From the NCBI GenBank assembly GCA_009767595.1, contig VSDK01009026.1, positions 373,491 to 437,490 on the forward strand: 64,000 nt of DNA, given 5' to 3'. This stretch comes from Symbiodinium kawagutii (lineage: Eukaryota > Sar > Dinophyceae > Suessiales > Symbiodiniaceae). Position 1 is the first letter of the stretch; the number at the start of each line of letters is the position of its first letter. Below the pieces are notes generated by a model. That model saw only the letters and a program-made list of their open reading frames with translations, was not told the DNA's origin and did not search any database. Shown piece after piece: positions 12,331-24,814 of the stretch. The position numbers and the translations under genes are program-made.

Positions 12331-12435
12331 ATCCCGAGCTCCCAGCGCGAGCTTGAAGTTCACAATTCTGCTGCTTCGACTCCATCAGCCTTGACTGCGG
12401 CTGGAAACAAAGGGCAAGCGCCGAGAGCCGCTGAG
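12331..12435 (+). CDS. Weak exon candidate
   Basis: The plus frame reads SQRELEVHNSAASTPSALTA then AGNKGQAPRAAE in a patch of higher GC between repetitive flanks. Splice ends are not convincing. Unknown product. Confidence 0.25.
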
Positions 12436-12722
12436 ATCTGGGGATGGTTCTAACAAGTGCTAATAGTATCAATTACCGGTGTTTGACGCAAACCATCATG
12501 GAAAATACATCTCAACCAATCTGCGGTTGTCCTCAAAGTTCCAAGCACCCCTGAAATGTATAGTCTCCCTGCCCAGGGAAACCATTAGAGAGTACCCGAA
12601 GCCAATCTAAGAAATGATTACTCTAAGGCAACTAATCTGGTTAGGTGGAACATCCACCATTTAGATCGATGGTTTGCCTATCGAACTTCCAGAACCATTT
12701 CAACCATGTTGCCCACCACCAG

Positions 12723-12815
12723 TGCGCGCCACCGGTCCCACCACAAGCACTGCAACAGCTGATCTCTGCCAAGTTGCGCTTTTTGAAGCTTAGCCACCTG
12801 AGACGGATGGGATGA
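12723..12815 (+). CDS. Terminal exon candidate
   Basis: After acceptor GCCCACCACCAG the plus strand reads CAPPVPPQALQQLISAKLRF, then LKLSHLRRMG and a TGA stop: 30 residues in phase 0. Amphipathic basic C-terminus. No family recognised and no upstream exon with matching phase identified. Confidence 0.4.
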   Translation, partial: CAPPVPPQALQQLISAKLRFLKLSHLRRMG

Positions 12816-12819
12816 ATGA

Positions 12820-14340
12820 TGTCCTGAATGATTGCTTGCTGATAACAGGTTGCTGAGGCCTGGTTATAAGCAGTTGGTCATGAGCAATTGATTGCTACTG
12901 GTGGCTTAGTCCTCCTGGGTTACCAGTAGGTGGTCACCAATGGTTGCCGACCCATGGTTGCCACTGGCTGCTTCATTGGCAACCAGCAATGATAGGACCG
13001 TGAGGAAGTGGTTTTGCAGGGTCAAATGACAAGAATCAATGGGACGTTCCCAATTGGCTGCTGGCTGGCAGTTCATCAATGACGGTCATTTACCTTGCAG
13101 TAGGCAGAGTCAGCAAGCAGCCAACCCCGGCTTAGTTGTATATTGTCTCCCAAATGCAAGCCCGGCCTTCGGATAGAGCAAAAACATGAGTTCCAAATGT
13201 TCCGAAGTATCAATTGCAATCCAATCATGTGTATAAGTCTGCCTATACATGGGATCATATTGAATTCCATCCCATTGATCCAGAGCGCTACCCTACATTT
13301 CATTCCTGAACATTGAATTCCGCGACGTCACAGTGGTATACATTCATGGTATGGATAGATTCTGATTGACATTGTTGTGCCCGCCGTTCAGTACAAGCAA
13401 CAGCAATGTGTATTTGTACAATGTGCATGCAGGCTGACATGTACGTCTATAGGATGTCAGTGTGTACATATTAGTGGATTTCTGTGTGTCCATCTGTTTG
13501 TCTGTGTGTACATATGTATGTCTTTGCGTATTTGTACATATGTACAGGTACATGTATTCATCTATCTAAGTGCAACAGAGAGCAGCAAACAATATCGACC
13601 ATGAGCAGCTATGCATTGCTGATTAATTTGCATTTAGCTTCTTATTCCTAGTGACATATCCTGTGACATCAGTCCACTTGTTTGGGAAAGAACATCGCAT
13701 ATCTGCTGGTCATTATTCACATATCAGCCATTACAACTCATCTTCGCTGGTTGCTGGTGCTACACCCATTGCTTGACCAGCCAATATAAGATCAAGCAGC
13801 AGCCAAGCAATATCAAACCTGATCACCTTCTGGTTGCTGATAATCTGATACCGAGCTTGTTAACATCACCAGGTGAAACAAGATCAATCTTAAATTGGCT
13901 ATCTAACATCAACAACAATGCTATGCTGCTTTAGAAAGAATGCAGTGGCTGAAACTACCAGGGTGAAGTGCACAACCAACATTAATTTGACGAGAACCAT
14001 CCAACAAAAAATGGATCTCCACATAGAACTGATAGCTAAGCATGTTTTGACCCAGGGTCGTGTCGAAAATATTGTCGAAAAGCAACCCATGGAGCAACCC
14101 TGATCAACCATCAAGCGTGTCCACGATCAGCCACTTTGATTAACCAGCTGCTGATAGTCGCTATCAACCATCATCATCCACCAATCAAGCATCATTGCCA
14201 CTGCTCATCTCCGCCTCCTGTTGTAGCTGTGCACTATCGGCATAGCCGCCATCTCCACCGTTGGTCAGGCGCTCACGAGCTACCTAGCGCAAGTTGGAAG
14301 TTGGTCAGGATGGAGAATCCCCAAACACTGTTGATCTTCA

Positions 14341-14391
<51 letters not shown>

Positions 14392-16160
14392 ATGGATGGA
14401 TGGATGGATGGATGGATGGATGGATGGATGGATGGATGGATGGTTTTGATGCTTATGCCTACTTCTAGTAGCCCAGTCGGATGGATGACTATATTACAAA
14501 TATCGGCTACTCAGCCATTCATCACATATATCATAGCCACCAAGCTGCTCAGTATGGATCATGAATGCCTGACTATCTACCAGTAGTGGTTGCTGATAAA
14601 CAATAGGTTGTTGATTGGTTGATTAACCAGCACAGCTTTGGAAATTCGATAGATTGTTTTTCAAAAAACAATAACCCGCATTTAGCTGATAAATAGCAAT
14701 CAACAAGAATGACCAACATTCAACATAAATGATTGGCAAATGGCTGGGGGTGGCTGGTCAGAAGTTTTAGCCAGAATGGTAACAGGTAGTAATAAACAGG
14801 AATGATATACTTAGGTGATCCAACAAAGCAATGGAAAAGGGAACCATATTGCTATGTTAGATCACCCGGGGGTAAAGACTCACAAAACAAAGTCGCTATT
14901 GTGATGGGTTAAGACGTGGATTGCCAGTGAGATCATCTCCCAGGTTGTGTAGGTACAAGTCACTGTAGGCACCACTACAGTGGTGGTGAATGTTGTGACA
15001 CCAAGGACTTGACAGCTTCCAGTTATAGGCTCATGGCAAGGTCCGAGTCCCCGCTGATTCTTTAGGTTTTACCGTAAGCACAAACATGAACAAAACACTG
15101 GTCCAGCGGGAAGTTGTGGATCAAAACGGTTGCGACGCACCGATTTTTATGCGGATCAAAGTCGTGTTGTTGATTGAAAAACACGATCCGTGAGCCGCTA
15201 TTAACATCTAACATGAATCAGCGTTGACAAAGCACCTGGTAATCAATAATCACTGATCCATGACTATTAATCCATGTCATTATTCATGACAAGTTCACTT
15301 TCTGAAGCCCTGCCCTGCCTTTCCCATGAAGACCTTCTCCCATCACAGAGTGGCAACAAGTGCAGAACACTGATGCATTCTGCGCAGCAGAAAGCTTTTG
15401 ATCAACGGCTTGACAAAACATCGCAAAGCTCGGAGCTTTCCTCATTGGCAAAGAAATGTGTTGGAAACTGAAACACATATTCAAACAAAAAAACTGATCC
15501 GTGGAAAGTTGAGTGGTCACACTTGAGCCTTCTTGAAAACATGTCAATCAATTTATCCATGACTTGGTGCCAGTCTCCCGTGAAGCCTTGCTAAAACACT
15601 GGAACTCGAGCCATGGGCTGCAGGAGAGACGGAGAATACCTGCAAATCGAAATACATATTGCATGATCTGGGCATGCGTCATTACCAATACCCAACTCAA
15701 TGGATGGATGAACATCTCAACGGCCAGACTCGTTTGGTCATTCATTGGTGACTTATGGCATGTTCACCAGACACACAGGGTATTGACCCACAGCCATGTA
15801 ACTGGAGCGATCAATAAGTATATGATCATTTGTACCAAACTTCTGTTGTACATCATTTACACACAGTCATTTGCACGGAAGCAAAACAACAATGCCGCAT
15901 ATGCAAAATGCATCCTTTGTGCAGCACAACTTCAAATAGAATTCAATAGAATTCAGCATTTGATACCGACATGTGTGTATATAAATGCGTGTATAGTGTG
16001 TAAGAACAAGTCGTATATTCACAAACATCGATGATCCCTCATGCCTATATATATTGTTGATTAGCCTCTCTTAATAGAAACTAATTCAAATGAGCTTTCA
16101 TCCCTCACTAGATACGGTTAACCATTGCCAACCATGACCAGCCACCACCAACCATAATGG
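12820..16160. other. Mostly noncoding, two long weak frames
   Basis: Mainly GGTTGCT/AACCAGC-type intergenic sequence with a microsatellite at 14341. A minus frame at 13076-13303 and plus frames at 13918-14103, 15274-15471 and 15564-16034 are open for 60-156 codons. They lack splice sites or recognisable domains, and I do not call them genes. Confidence 0.4.
14341..14443. repeat. Compound (TGGC)n(TGGA)n microsatellite
   Basis: About 12 TGGC units (14341-14390) pass directly into about 13 GATG/TGGA units (14391-14443). The change is a single C-to-A difference in the unit. Confidence 0.95.
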
Positions 16161-16167
16161 TCGCTAG

Positions 16168-16876
16168 TGACCCCGTGCACAACGGATCGCTTCGTTTTGT
16201 GCAACGCATCTCCTGTACACGGCGGATTCCACAGCTGCTCAGCTCCTCCAAGCGTGATCCACAGTTGCCACCTGACACATCTCATGGTAGTAGTGGCCAT
16301 GGGAAAACAGTCATCCATAACCTATATTAGTATATCAAAACATCATGCTTATGATGTCTGTATGATGTACAATATCACACTAATTACATAGCATATAATT
16401 GACATGTATGTATCATCATGTATCCATTCATTGCTGACTATCATTCGTTTTTCTACTGGTAGCGCAAAACATAATGCTTCCAGATTGTTTGCAATTTCCT
16501 ATTATTGAATACATGATTGGGTCCTTTTGCAGGGAAACCTCTGTTGATGTCAACTGCTCATATTGTGAGTAACGATCAAATTATTTTAGTTGCTAAACAT
16601 GAACACATATTTTCATGGTCCTCAGTTCGTTTGATCTGACTCCAGTGGGTTCCTGCTGATTTCGTCCGTATGGGTTGCTCATAGCCACGGAACATTCTCA
16701 GGAGCTTGTCGAAACGAACTCACCGAAAAAACAGTCGCATCGCAGATCTACTGGAAGCTCTAAGCACCGGGAACGCAACGACAGCTGCAGCTGCTTCTTT
16801 TGAAGCTCAGGTGTCTTTTTCCGCAGCTTCCAAAGCCGCATCAAGCCTCAGAGTCGCTCTTGTCATTGCTCCATAG
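16168..16876 (+). CDS. Partial gene, two exons, unknown
   Basis: Exon 16168-16286 (acceptor GGTCGCTAG, donor CATG|GTAGTA) reads LRFVQRISCTRRIPQLLSSS then KRDPQLPPDTSH. Exon 16702-16876 follows acceptor CATTCTCAG|G and reads SKRTHRKNSRIADLLEALST, then an Ala/Ser-rich tail SFSAASKAASSLRVALVIAP before a TAG stop. A mini-exon 16533-16564 between GTCCTTTTGCAG|G and T|GTGAGT is likely. Phases of the three do not all agree, so some exon is missing. The gene would converge on the minus-strand gene ending at 17084. No family recognised. Confidence 0.45.
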
Positions 16877-17083
16877 CCATCTCAAGAGTGATGGCTATCT
16901 CTGGTTTCCACCTAAAAGGATCCACACCTATACTAGAGGAAGCAGTTTCCAGTTGCCACTGCTGAAAGTATCATTTGCCCAACCAAATGGCACAAACTTG
17001 GAAAAATTCCAAAAGAAAATAGAAAATACTCTTTGAAACACCCGACTCTGCTGCGTCAAAAGGCTAGGATGCTGAAAGTAAAC

Positions 17084-18005
17084 TCAAAAAGGACGTTTCG
17101 AACAGCTCCCTTCATGACTCTTCAATGCTTTTGTCTTCCATTTTTTGCAGCCAGGTGTCGCAAGGCTCAATGGATCCTGCACCTTTTTCTTTTTCGGCGG
17201 AGACCTGCGGCACTGGTGAAGTTGAAACCCAGGCTCCGCAGGCATTTCAAGTCGTGGCACCATGGAATTGACAGTACCATTCAAGTCAATCAAGTCAATT
17301 GCAATGGCTTTGACATGCCTTGACTCTGCAGAATATCAAAGCAGTAACATGCAGTAACTTCAATCAAATGGTCAGGGTCGGTCACTTGATATATTCTTCG
17401 TTTCTGCTCTAATGATACAGCACCTGGCTCGCTGTTTCGGTGCAGCTGCTTCCGGCGGCGCATCAGAGGGACCAGCCGCGGCCGCATCGGCCACGGCTGC
17501 ATCGGCCACCGGCCCATCAGCCGCATCGGCCGCATCGGCCGCTGCAGGGGGCTTTGGCTTCGCCTGAGGTGTCACTACTCCAATGACCGTTTCCCCACAA
17601 GAATCACATGTGATAAGTAGACCTTGAATTCATATGTCGGAGAAATGCAAATGACTTTGGCCACACCAAAACACCAAGGGATTCAATTTGTTGATGAATG
17701 AAAGCTCCCCAGCCATGGCTACAATCAGAAACCCTGGCACAAACTTCCGGGAATGCTAGCCTCTGTTGTGTTTCTCCAGCCAGAACTATCTCCTACATCA
17801 AGATCAATCTTTGTTTCGTTGATCTCCCAGCAATGTTGGTCTGACTATGTCTGACTCATCAAGAGTCACCAAGAGATTGGTCCATTCACAGGGACCATGA
17901 CACGAATCCGCCACGCGCCAGCCTCGCCTTGCGACTCCGTTTGGCCTTGGGCTTCGCTTCAGCCGCAGGGGCGGCCTCTTCAGCAGCCGCGGCCAGCGCG
18001 GCCGG
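17084..18005 (-). CDS. Ala/Asp/Lys-rich protein with nuclear-type basic signal
   Basis: Three exons join in phase on the minus strand. Exon 18005-17928 has acceptor AATTCCCCAG and GC donor AAG|GCGAGG. Exon 17563-17424 has acceptor CACCTCAG|G and donor GCCAG|GTGCTG. Terminal exon 17204-17084 has acceptor GCCGCAG|G. The protein runs PAALAAAAEEAAPAAEAKPK and AKRSRK, then repeats ADAADAADG and ADAAVADAAAAG, then PPKKKKVQD and a basic end. The PPKKKKV stretch resembles a classical nuclear localisation signal. Composition is like lysine-rich dinoflagellate chromatin or linker proteins, but that is inference only. The 5' part lies to the right and was not identified. Confidence 0.6.
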
Positions 18006-18019
18006 CTGGGGAATTGCCA

Positions 18020-19420
18020 GAGAAACGGAAGGCAGCTGCAATAGCCATGATGGTTCTGAGTTTTAGCTATTGTAGATGCTATTTTCCAGTAGAAAGTATG
18101 TACTTTCATCGATGACCTTTTCACAGTGGTAATATGTGACAATACAATGCAAAATAACCATAGACACATGTACATAAGTTACGTTCCGCCTGTGGCTCAG
18201 AGTGAAAAGGTGATTCTGACCTCTTGTGAACATGACCTTCTTGTGGTGGTGTGCATCAGGGACTTTGGAGATCTATTTGGAAAATCGAATCATTGGATAG
18301 AATCCTGTGATCCTTTTGAATCATTTTGAATGTCCAAGGCCATCCCAAATCCAGCTACATCATTCAGTCGACTTTCTCACTGAAGAAATATTTCCGCCTG
18401 GAGTGTTGACTATGGTATAGTATAGTGCTTGATGTTTGGAAAGATTGGATCCTCAAAATTGGTCCTGACAAATCACCATTTTTTCTGGGTGAGCTGCCGG
18501 GTATCATCTCCGGATCTGCAATTGCTGAACGCATGCTGAAAGCATGTCATCATACCAATCATATTCGTTTGTCCATTGAATTTCAACCCCGGAAAGCTCA
18601 TTTCCAAGTGGTGGCAGGCCTGGCAGGCACTAAGCAACCCTCCCAGCTTCTGATCAAAATCAAGCCTTTGCTCCCAGAAAACCTAAGAATTATCCTATAT
18701 GGCCTTCTTGAATTCTATAATTGGCTCCCCATCCTGGCTTGACTCCAAAGATAGGTCCAATCCTTTTTTCCCAGAAGTGAAGGGTGAACACCCCAGGACG
18801 CCAGATTGGTGGTTGCAACCAGGCAACCACTAAGGCCCCATGAACCGGCCCGGTGAATCAATGATCGACCACCGGATGCTTGTTGTGGGGCTGAGTCTCC
18901 CATAACCATTGAATAGGGGATGATTGTACAACTATGAAATGATTAAGATACTGTATGAGCTAGCCATAAGCATATCTTAGCGGATCATTGTCAGTGAATA
19001 GCTTACTGACCCTGACATGTAATGGCAATTATCCAACTGACTAACTTTGAACTGGCATTGAACATGCATATGTCCAGACGATCGTTGGATCATAAGATTC
19101 TCAGCATCTGGCTGCTGTTCGGCCGAAAGCTATCCACTTTTGATGTCATTCGTTCGATGTTTGACCCATGGCCCATACCCATGTATGATAAGATGCTGTT
19201 CCATGCCCAGTCCATTGAGTTTTTGTTGGTTGTGCGCCCATTGTGAGTTGGTGATGAAGCACCATAGATCACCATTCAACCAGCTGAACACATTCAAGCA
19301 GTGTCTTTGCATGAGGGTTGGAAAGTAACTGTGTGACTTTGTAAATATCAACCATCATGAATCATCGTCTTCATTGTTAAGCATTATCAATCGGTATCAA
19401 TCACTATTGATGATTATGAA
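18020..19420. other. One ambiguous coding island, otherwise noncoding
   Basis: At 18425-18742 both strands are open. The plus strand reads DKSPFFLGELPGIISGSAIA; the minus strand reads QKLGGLLSACQACHHLEMSF. I cannot choose. The remainder is simple intergenic sequence. Confidence 0.35.
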
Positions 19421-19424
19421 TCAC

Positions 19425-19592
19425 AATCACTCAGCCATCATATAAACCAGCCAACATCTGCATTTTCAACCATCCTCACCAATCACTCAGCCATCATATA
19501 AACCAGCCAACATCTGCATTTTCAACCATCCTCACCAATCACTCAGCCATCATATAAACCAGCCAACATCTGCATTTTCAACCATTCTCACC
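19425..19592. repeat. 56-bp tandem repeat, 3 copies
   Basis: Units start AATCACTCAGCCATCA at 19425, 19481 and 19537 and are almost identical. They end just before the region upstream of the methyltransferase frame. Confidence 0.9.
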
Positions 19593-19839
19593 AAACATGA
19601 ATTACCAAAATCAATCGAAGCACTATCACGATCCACAATTTGATTGTCAAGCACCACTGCGCCCATTCTTTGATCAGCCACTGAACCAACCATATTCAAG
19701 GCTCTATCACACATAAGCAGTACGGTTTCATTATAGCCATTGATTCACCCTCAAAGTTGAGCCAACCACAAACCATCATGATCAGCCAGCATCAACCATT
19801 ACTAGCCACCGTTGACCAACTTATCAACCCTCATCAACC

Positions 19840-20864
19840 ATGGCCAACCTTACCACTATCAACCATTTGCCATCATCAGCCATTATTGGCAGCCATGTAG
19901 GCTCAAACCCCCGGTCTTGGTCGTGGCTGGTAGGAGCGAATTGGGCCATGGAATTCCTCAAACATGATGACGTGGTGCAGATACGAGAGATGTTCAAACA
20001 GTTTGTGTTCCAACCTGGAGCCTGTGGTTGCACCACGCAAGGTTCCTACCTGGTTGCCATGGGCGAAACAATAGTGATTGGACAGAACAAGGTTTGGGCT
20101 GAGGCTACCACTGCAGACGAGGGTGGGGCCTATGCATCACGTGACTTCCTGGGTATGCCTTTGCTGTGCAAGTGTGACACTTCTGCAAGGAAGAGTGACA
20201 TCAAGGTGGTAGTGACACCGCAACATCGGGATGCGATCTCTGACACTGAGGGGCCGGTTGTTCTCCTTGGAGCCAACGTGATTGCGAGAGGTCGTGTACT
20301 TGATGTGACAGGGCCCCAAGCTGCCATTTTTCGCTTCAGACAGGCCATCAGCACACGCAATCTTGAAGAGGTAATCTTTGCTGAGATGTTCGCAGGCGGG
20401 TATGGTGGTTGGAGTCATCCTCTCAAGGCCCTCAGAAAGGATTCCAAACCTGTTGCGTGTATGTGGGTCATTGAGAAAGACCCATTGTGTTGCTCCACAT
20501 ACCAGAAGAATCATAGCATGAATGTCGTCGCACGTGATCCAGTGCAGGCATGGAATGAGTTTCGAGCGCAGGAAGACAACATGTTTGCTCCTTCAGTGCT
20601 TTTCGAGACGGCAGTGGAAGAATCGCGGTGGATGACATATGTTGCCCGAATTTCTACTGAAGCTGTCATGTTTTCTGCACCATGTCCACCATGGTCTGCA
20701 ACTGATGCTACTGCAGGACTCACCCGGCAGGACGGACCCGTGTTGATTCTGACAGCGTTAGTATTGGGCATTCGAGAATGTGGGGACGTTGAAAAGCCAT
20801 CGCCACTTTCCTGTGGTAGCAGCTGCTACCCAGTGGTTGTCATCGAGTAGATTGAGCCTTGTGT
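19840..20864 (+). pseudogene. C5-cytosine DNA methyltransferase-like, frameshifted
   Basis: An uninterrupted plus frame runs 19840-20850, by far the longest here. True coding probably begins near 19930 (GANWAMEFLKHDDVVQIREM), since the first codons repeat the intergenic CATCAACCAT words. Catalytic-domain landmarks: EMFAGGYGGWSHPLKAL (motif I, AdoMet binding), VIEKDP and YQKNH (motifs II/III region), SAPCPPWS (motif IV, catalytic Cys in the Pro-Cys dipeptide). The frame then loses the pattern. The next frame from 20762 reads WAFENVGTLKSHRHF, matching motif VI (ENV), and stops at 20864. A third frame from 20859 starts CDLNQWNT, which resembles the next conserved block. Two frameshifts therefore seem to break the gene. 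About 1 kb without introns contrasts with the neighbours and fits retroposition. Cytosine methyltransferases carried by retrotransposons are known in Symbiodinium; no reverse transcriptase was recognised beside this copy. Confidence 0.72.
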
Positions 20865-21563
20865 GACTTGAACCAGTGGAACACTCTTGAGTGCCTGAAA
20901 TCTGCCAAACCATGGCTTGATTTTTCTTCAGGCTTGCAATTTGCTACTCAGAGCAGCCCTTTTATTACCGATTTGCGGCAATTGCTTGCAATTGGTGTCG
21001 CTGATGTATATGTGACATGTTTGTTATTTTCTATGATGTGGAGTCAGTCACCCGTACTGACCTAAAATGACATTTCTGCCTGGCAGGATGGATGTAGTGC
21101 CTTTGTAGTGACCTAAAGGGATTGCCGCGCAATGTAGCAATCAACTTAGAATCGTTGTTACCTTGTCATTACCGCTGCCTGTCGAAGACAGCTTGCAGAT
21201 TTCCAACGACCTATTGATCCCATCCACTGTGACAGGGACAGTGTGGTTAGGCGAGTGACCTGCTGCGCCTGAACACGAGGAATCAGCCATTATTGGCCAT
21301 TATATTATCCAAAGGGCAGCCAGCCGTTCTTTGTGGCGGCCATGGTGTGTCCATGGCTTTCAACCCCATGCGGCATTCGGGGGAACAAGACAGGATGATG
21401 TGATGAAGATGACGTTTTGTCTGGATGCTTTCATTCGCTCACAACAGTGCTGGTATACATATGCTTTTCTAGCTGATGTAGGCCAGAGCTCGTCTGAGCA
21501 CGCAGCGGCAAATGCAAAAAGCACTATGAACCACTACCATCCATCATTGAAGCAGCCAACTTC

Positions 21564-21689
21564 GCGCAGTATTAGCCCATTTTGCAATCGCCCCTTGGCC
21601 TATCCCCGTTGCTGTCAAAGGTCCTCTGTTTGGGCGGATCGGGCGCATCTTGGATCGCTGGAAGCTCCTGCAGCGGGGACTCACCTGGG
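21564..21689 (+). CDS. Ambiguous coding island
   Basis: The plus strand reads HFAIAPWPIPVAVKGPLFGR then IGRILDRWKLLQRGLTW. The minus strand, after acceptor TCCCCGCTGCAG|G, reads ELPAIQDAPDPPKQRTFDSN. Either could be the exon; strand unresolved. Confidence 0.3.
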
Positions 21690-23241
21690 GGTGGTTGCTG
21701 AAATGGTTGGCTTACCCGGTTGGTAACCTGTAGTGCTTGGTGAACCTGGTTGGTGTATTTGCACCAACCAGGCAACCAGGTGAGTATACCAACCCGGTAA
21801 CCAGCCCCTGGTATGTCAATAATGGTTGATGATGTCTAGTGGTTCACACTAATCCAATCATCTTGAAGCTTTCATATATTTTACTTGTAGCAGTACCAAT
21901 ACCAGTGTGCTGTCTTTAACTTTTTGCAGCAAACATTGTGTTGACGCCCATGCTCTTGGTAGTGATAAATTGTGGATGAAAAAGGCTTACAGTGGCTCAC
22001 ACCGTAGGTAGTAGTTGGTGATACTTCCCCATGGCTGGCTAATAGTTTGGTTCTTGTTGAACATCTCTGCGTTACCAGCCATGATCGACCAGCGCAGAAT
22101 GCTAAGGGTGCTGGGTACAATTTCGAATGTTTGTTGCTGATCAGTAGCTATCATGTAAGAAACATGTGATATGACCAGCCATTCAAGTGATACACCACCA
22201 ATCTAGGAAGTCGGAGAACCCAGAAAACTGACACGAAATCTCAGGGACATGTGTTGGCACAGGAACATGATTGTTCGTGACGTTATTTCAGGCTCTATGA
22301 TAGTGGCCTAAGCGCTACATGATTCATGTACAACTCAATCGAGTCTCAGCACACTCTTAGCCGATCTGACCGCTACTAATTAATTTCTTTTGGTTGCTTA
22401 GTAGGTATTCCGCTTGATAGACTGAAACAATCGCCAATTAACATCAACTAAGCAGGTAGTGAACCTAGGCCCTGCTTCTTGATTGGCTAAATTGCACATT
22501 CCGTTCCCAGATCCTGATGGTTGCGTTCTCCATCGAGTTGTTGGTGTGTCTTGTCGTCACTGGTTGGTTTGTGTTTATGATTTATCGCCTGCTTTTGGTC
22601 TAGGCATTCACGGTTTCTTCCGAAGCTAAAAACATTAAAAACGATAATCACAATAGTTGCATAGTACTAGGAAGGATACAGTCATGGCTTTGCAAGAACA
22701 AAACGATAAACGCAAATAAATCATCATTAGCCATCAGCCATTGTCATCCATCATAGACCATGGCGAGGTATCATGATCAATCATCATTGATCACCATCAG
22801 CCACTACCAACCGTTTCTGTGTCACTATATCAACCACTATCGCCCACTATCAGCCATTCTGAACAAGTCTCAAGCATTGTCAACCATTATCAACCACCAT
22901 AAAGCATTGTCACCCACCAGCAACCACTATCAACCATTGTCAAGCATTATCGACCACTATCAACCACCATCGACCATTCTCAACCATTATCAAAACAGTG
23001 ATCTTCCTTCGGGTTATCCAAACTCTGGCCTCCTTTGCCTCAGCATTTGGAGCCAAGTACACGGTTGGCCTCAGTCTTGGCTTGGACAGGCTCTGATCAC
23101 TTGAACCAAGCAAATATGAACAAACCCACAATGATGCTGGTAACCCTCAATCTTCCCTAAGGAACTCTGCCCCAGGCCCTCCCAGGGATAAAAGAAATGA
23201 CGCAGTCCAGGAATTTGCAAATATTTGTAACTAACGAAATC

Positions 23242-23629
23242 TCACCAATCCTGTTTTTGTTTTAGACTACCATAGATACTTTCCCTTAGATTCCTCTTGC
23301 TGGTAGGGCTGCTATCTTTCGCTCGACTCTGACATCTTTCTTCAGGCACCAGCTGGCCGGGTTTGGAGATCTTGCGAAAATGCTGCATGGAAGAAGCAAC
23401 CTGCAAGACTTTCTGGTCAGGGCCGAGTAGGAGTAGCAAACTCTTCCGCATCTACAAAGTTTCTGCTAACACTCTGACGATGCGGAACATCACTTTGGCC
23501 GTTTCCAAAGTAATGATTCTGCCATTCGGTTGAAGCCATTTGATGTTTTACAATTGTATATGCTACTGCACTCAACCCATCAAGTTGCACTACCCTTGCC
23601 AACACTAGGGCAGGGTAATATGACAGCAT
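23242..23629 (-). CDS. Two adjoining minus-strand frames, unknown
   Basis: The right frame (23629-23417) ends SRNFVDAEEFATPTRP. The left frame (about 23440-23242) reads VASSMQHFRKISKPGQLVPE then SPTSKRNLRESIYGSLKQKQ and stops. An acceptor TCTTGCAG|G lies at the junction. Together they look like the last exons of a gene whose product I do not recognise. Confidence 0.35.
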
Positions 23630-24814
23630 GGCAGCATGGATCTGATCGGTTTCCCATTTTCAGCCATCAGTGAATCTCTGAGAGCAGTGCGGTGGAGTGC
23701 CACACCTGGGAAATCAATGAACCAGAAGGAAGACCCCCAACTGACATGTGCTATGGATGACCACTGAAGCAGGATGAACCATGTGCAAAAGTCAGGATTA
23801 GTGTGGATCAACTATGACAATCTATGGCCTTGGGTGCAATATGTTTATGACATTCCCAACGCAAGCAGGACTGGGATCCACCAGGGCAACTTGTTTCAAT
23901 TGTTTCTGCGTTCGCAAAGCCAGCCATGTCTACTTGCAGACAAAGTTCAGGCTTTCGATGACCGTCACGGATATGCCTCATGCGCGAGGGCATGAAGTGA
24001 CCAAGTGTCATTCAAGCAAGGTCCTAACTTGTAGGGTCAAAATGGATGAAACACGTCACGTCAATCTGTTTCACAAAATTGGGCTCCAATTCCATCAAAC
24101 ATGACTGCTTTTAGGAGGCAAAGCAGGAGGCACCATTTGGCTTACCCCGCCATTCCACTATCAAAAAGTATAGGCACACATAGGCGCCTAATTTACCATA
24201 ATAACCGTCCCTAAGGATTTGTGCATTATAAACTCCTTCCACATGAGTCAATCGAGACAGGCTTTGGACTCCATTCATTTGGAGGTCAGACCAATGGAAA
24301 ACAAAAATCACAAGCCATGCAAGCAACAAGTTCAGGGGGGGTGGGTTAGGTGATGATATCCACACCCAGTTTTGATAGCAATTTTTGCTTGATAACAGCT
24401 CGTCAACCAGTTCCTTAACCATCATTAGCCATTTCTTGCTCATCATCAACTGTCACTAACTATCACCAACTCCCATTTTCACCAGTCATCAAATATAGTT
24501 AGTTTATGAGATAGACAAGGACGATTCGTCACCAGTTCATCAAATGATGACTGACCATGAGAAAATCAGCGGGAAAACAATCGAAATGCCGGTTTTAACC
24601 CAGGTTTCCAACATAGATTTTCCCATCAACCAAACCCGTGACACCAGGTCCCTGGTTGATATACCAACATGATGGTCAGAACCAGTTCTGGTAGATATAA
24701 CATGATATAACTATAATTACCCTACTTAACCCTAGTTACATTCACCTACTTAGCTCAAAATTTGGGGGCCGTCCTGGGAGTACTAGGGGCCAGGTCAGGC
24801 CACAGCCAGGTCAC

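Larger units (their letters stand above)
20870..24760. other. Mostly noncoding, with decayed or ambiguous patches
   Basis: Downstream of the methyltransferase a patch near 21176-21266 reads LPLPVEDSLQISNDLLIPST in one plus frame and may be more of the same decayed element. 22720-22990 is dense in ACTATCAACCA/CATTATCAACC words. An island at 22999-23097 reads SLSKPRLRPTVYLAPNAEAK on the minus strand. Confidence 0.4.

Noticed and set aside
13076-13303. Harbinger-like transposase (GWLLADSAY)
   Set aside because: Only one short resemblance, with no other conserved blocks or catalytic DDE spacing visible.
14136-14468. Open frame with [11 protein letters not shown] and GWMDGWMD repeats
   Set aside because: It is read through the TGGC/TGGA microsatellite and has no coding context.
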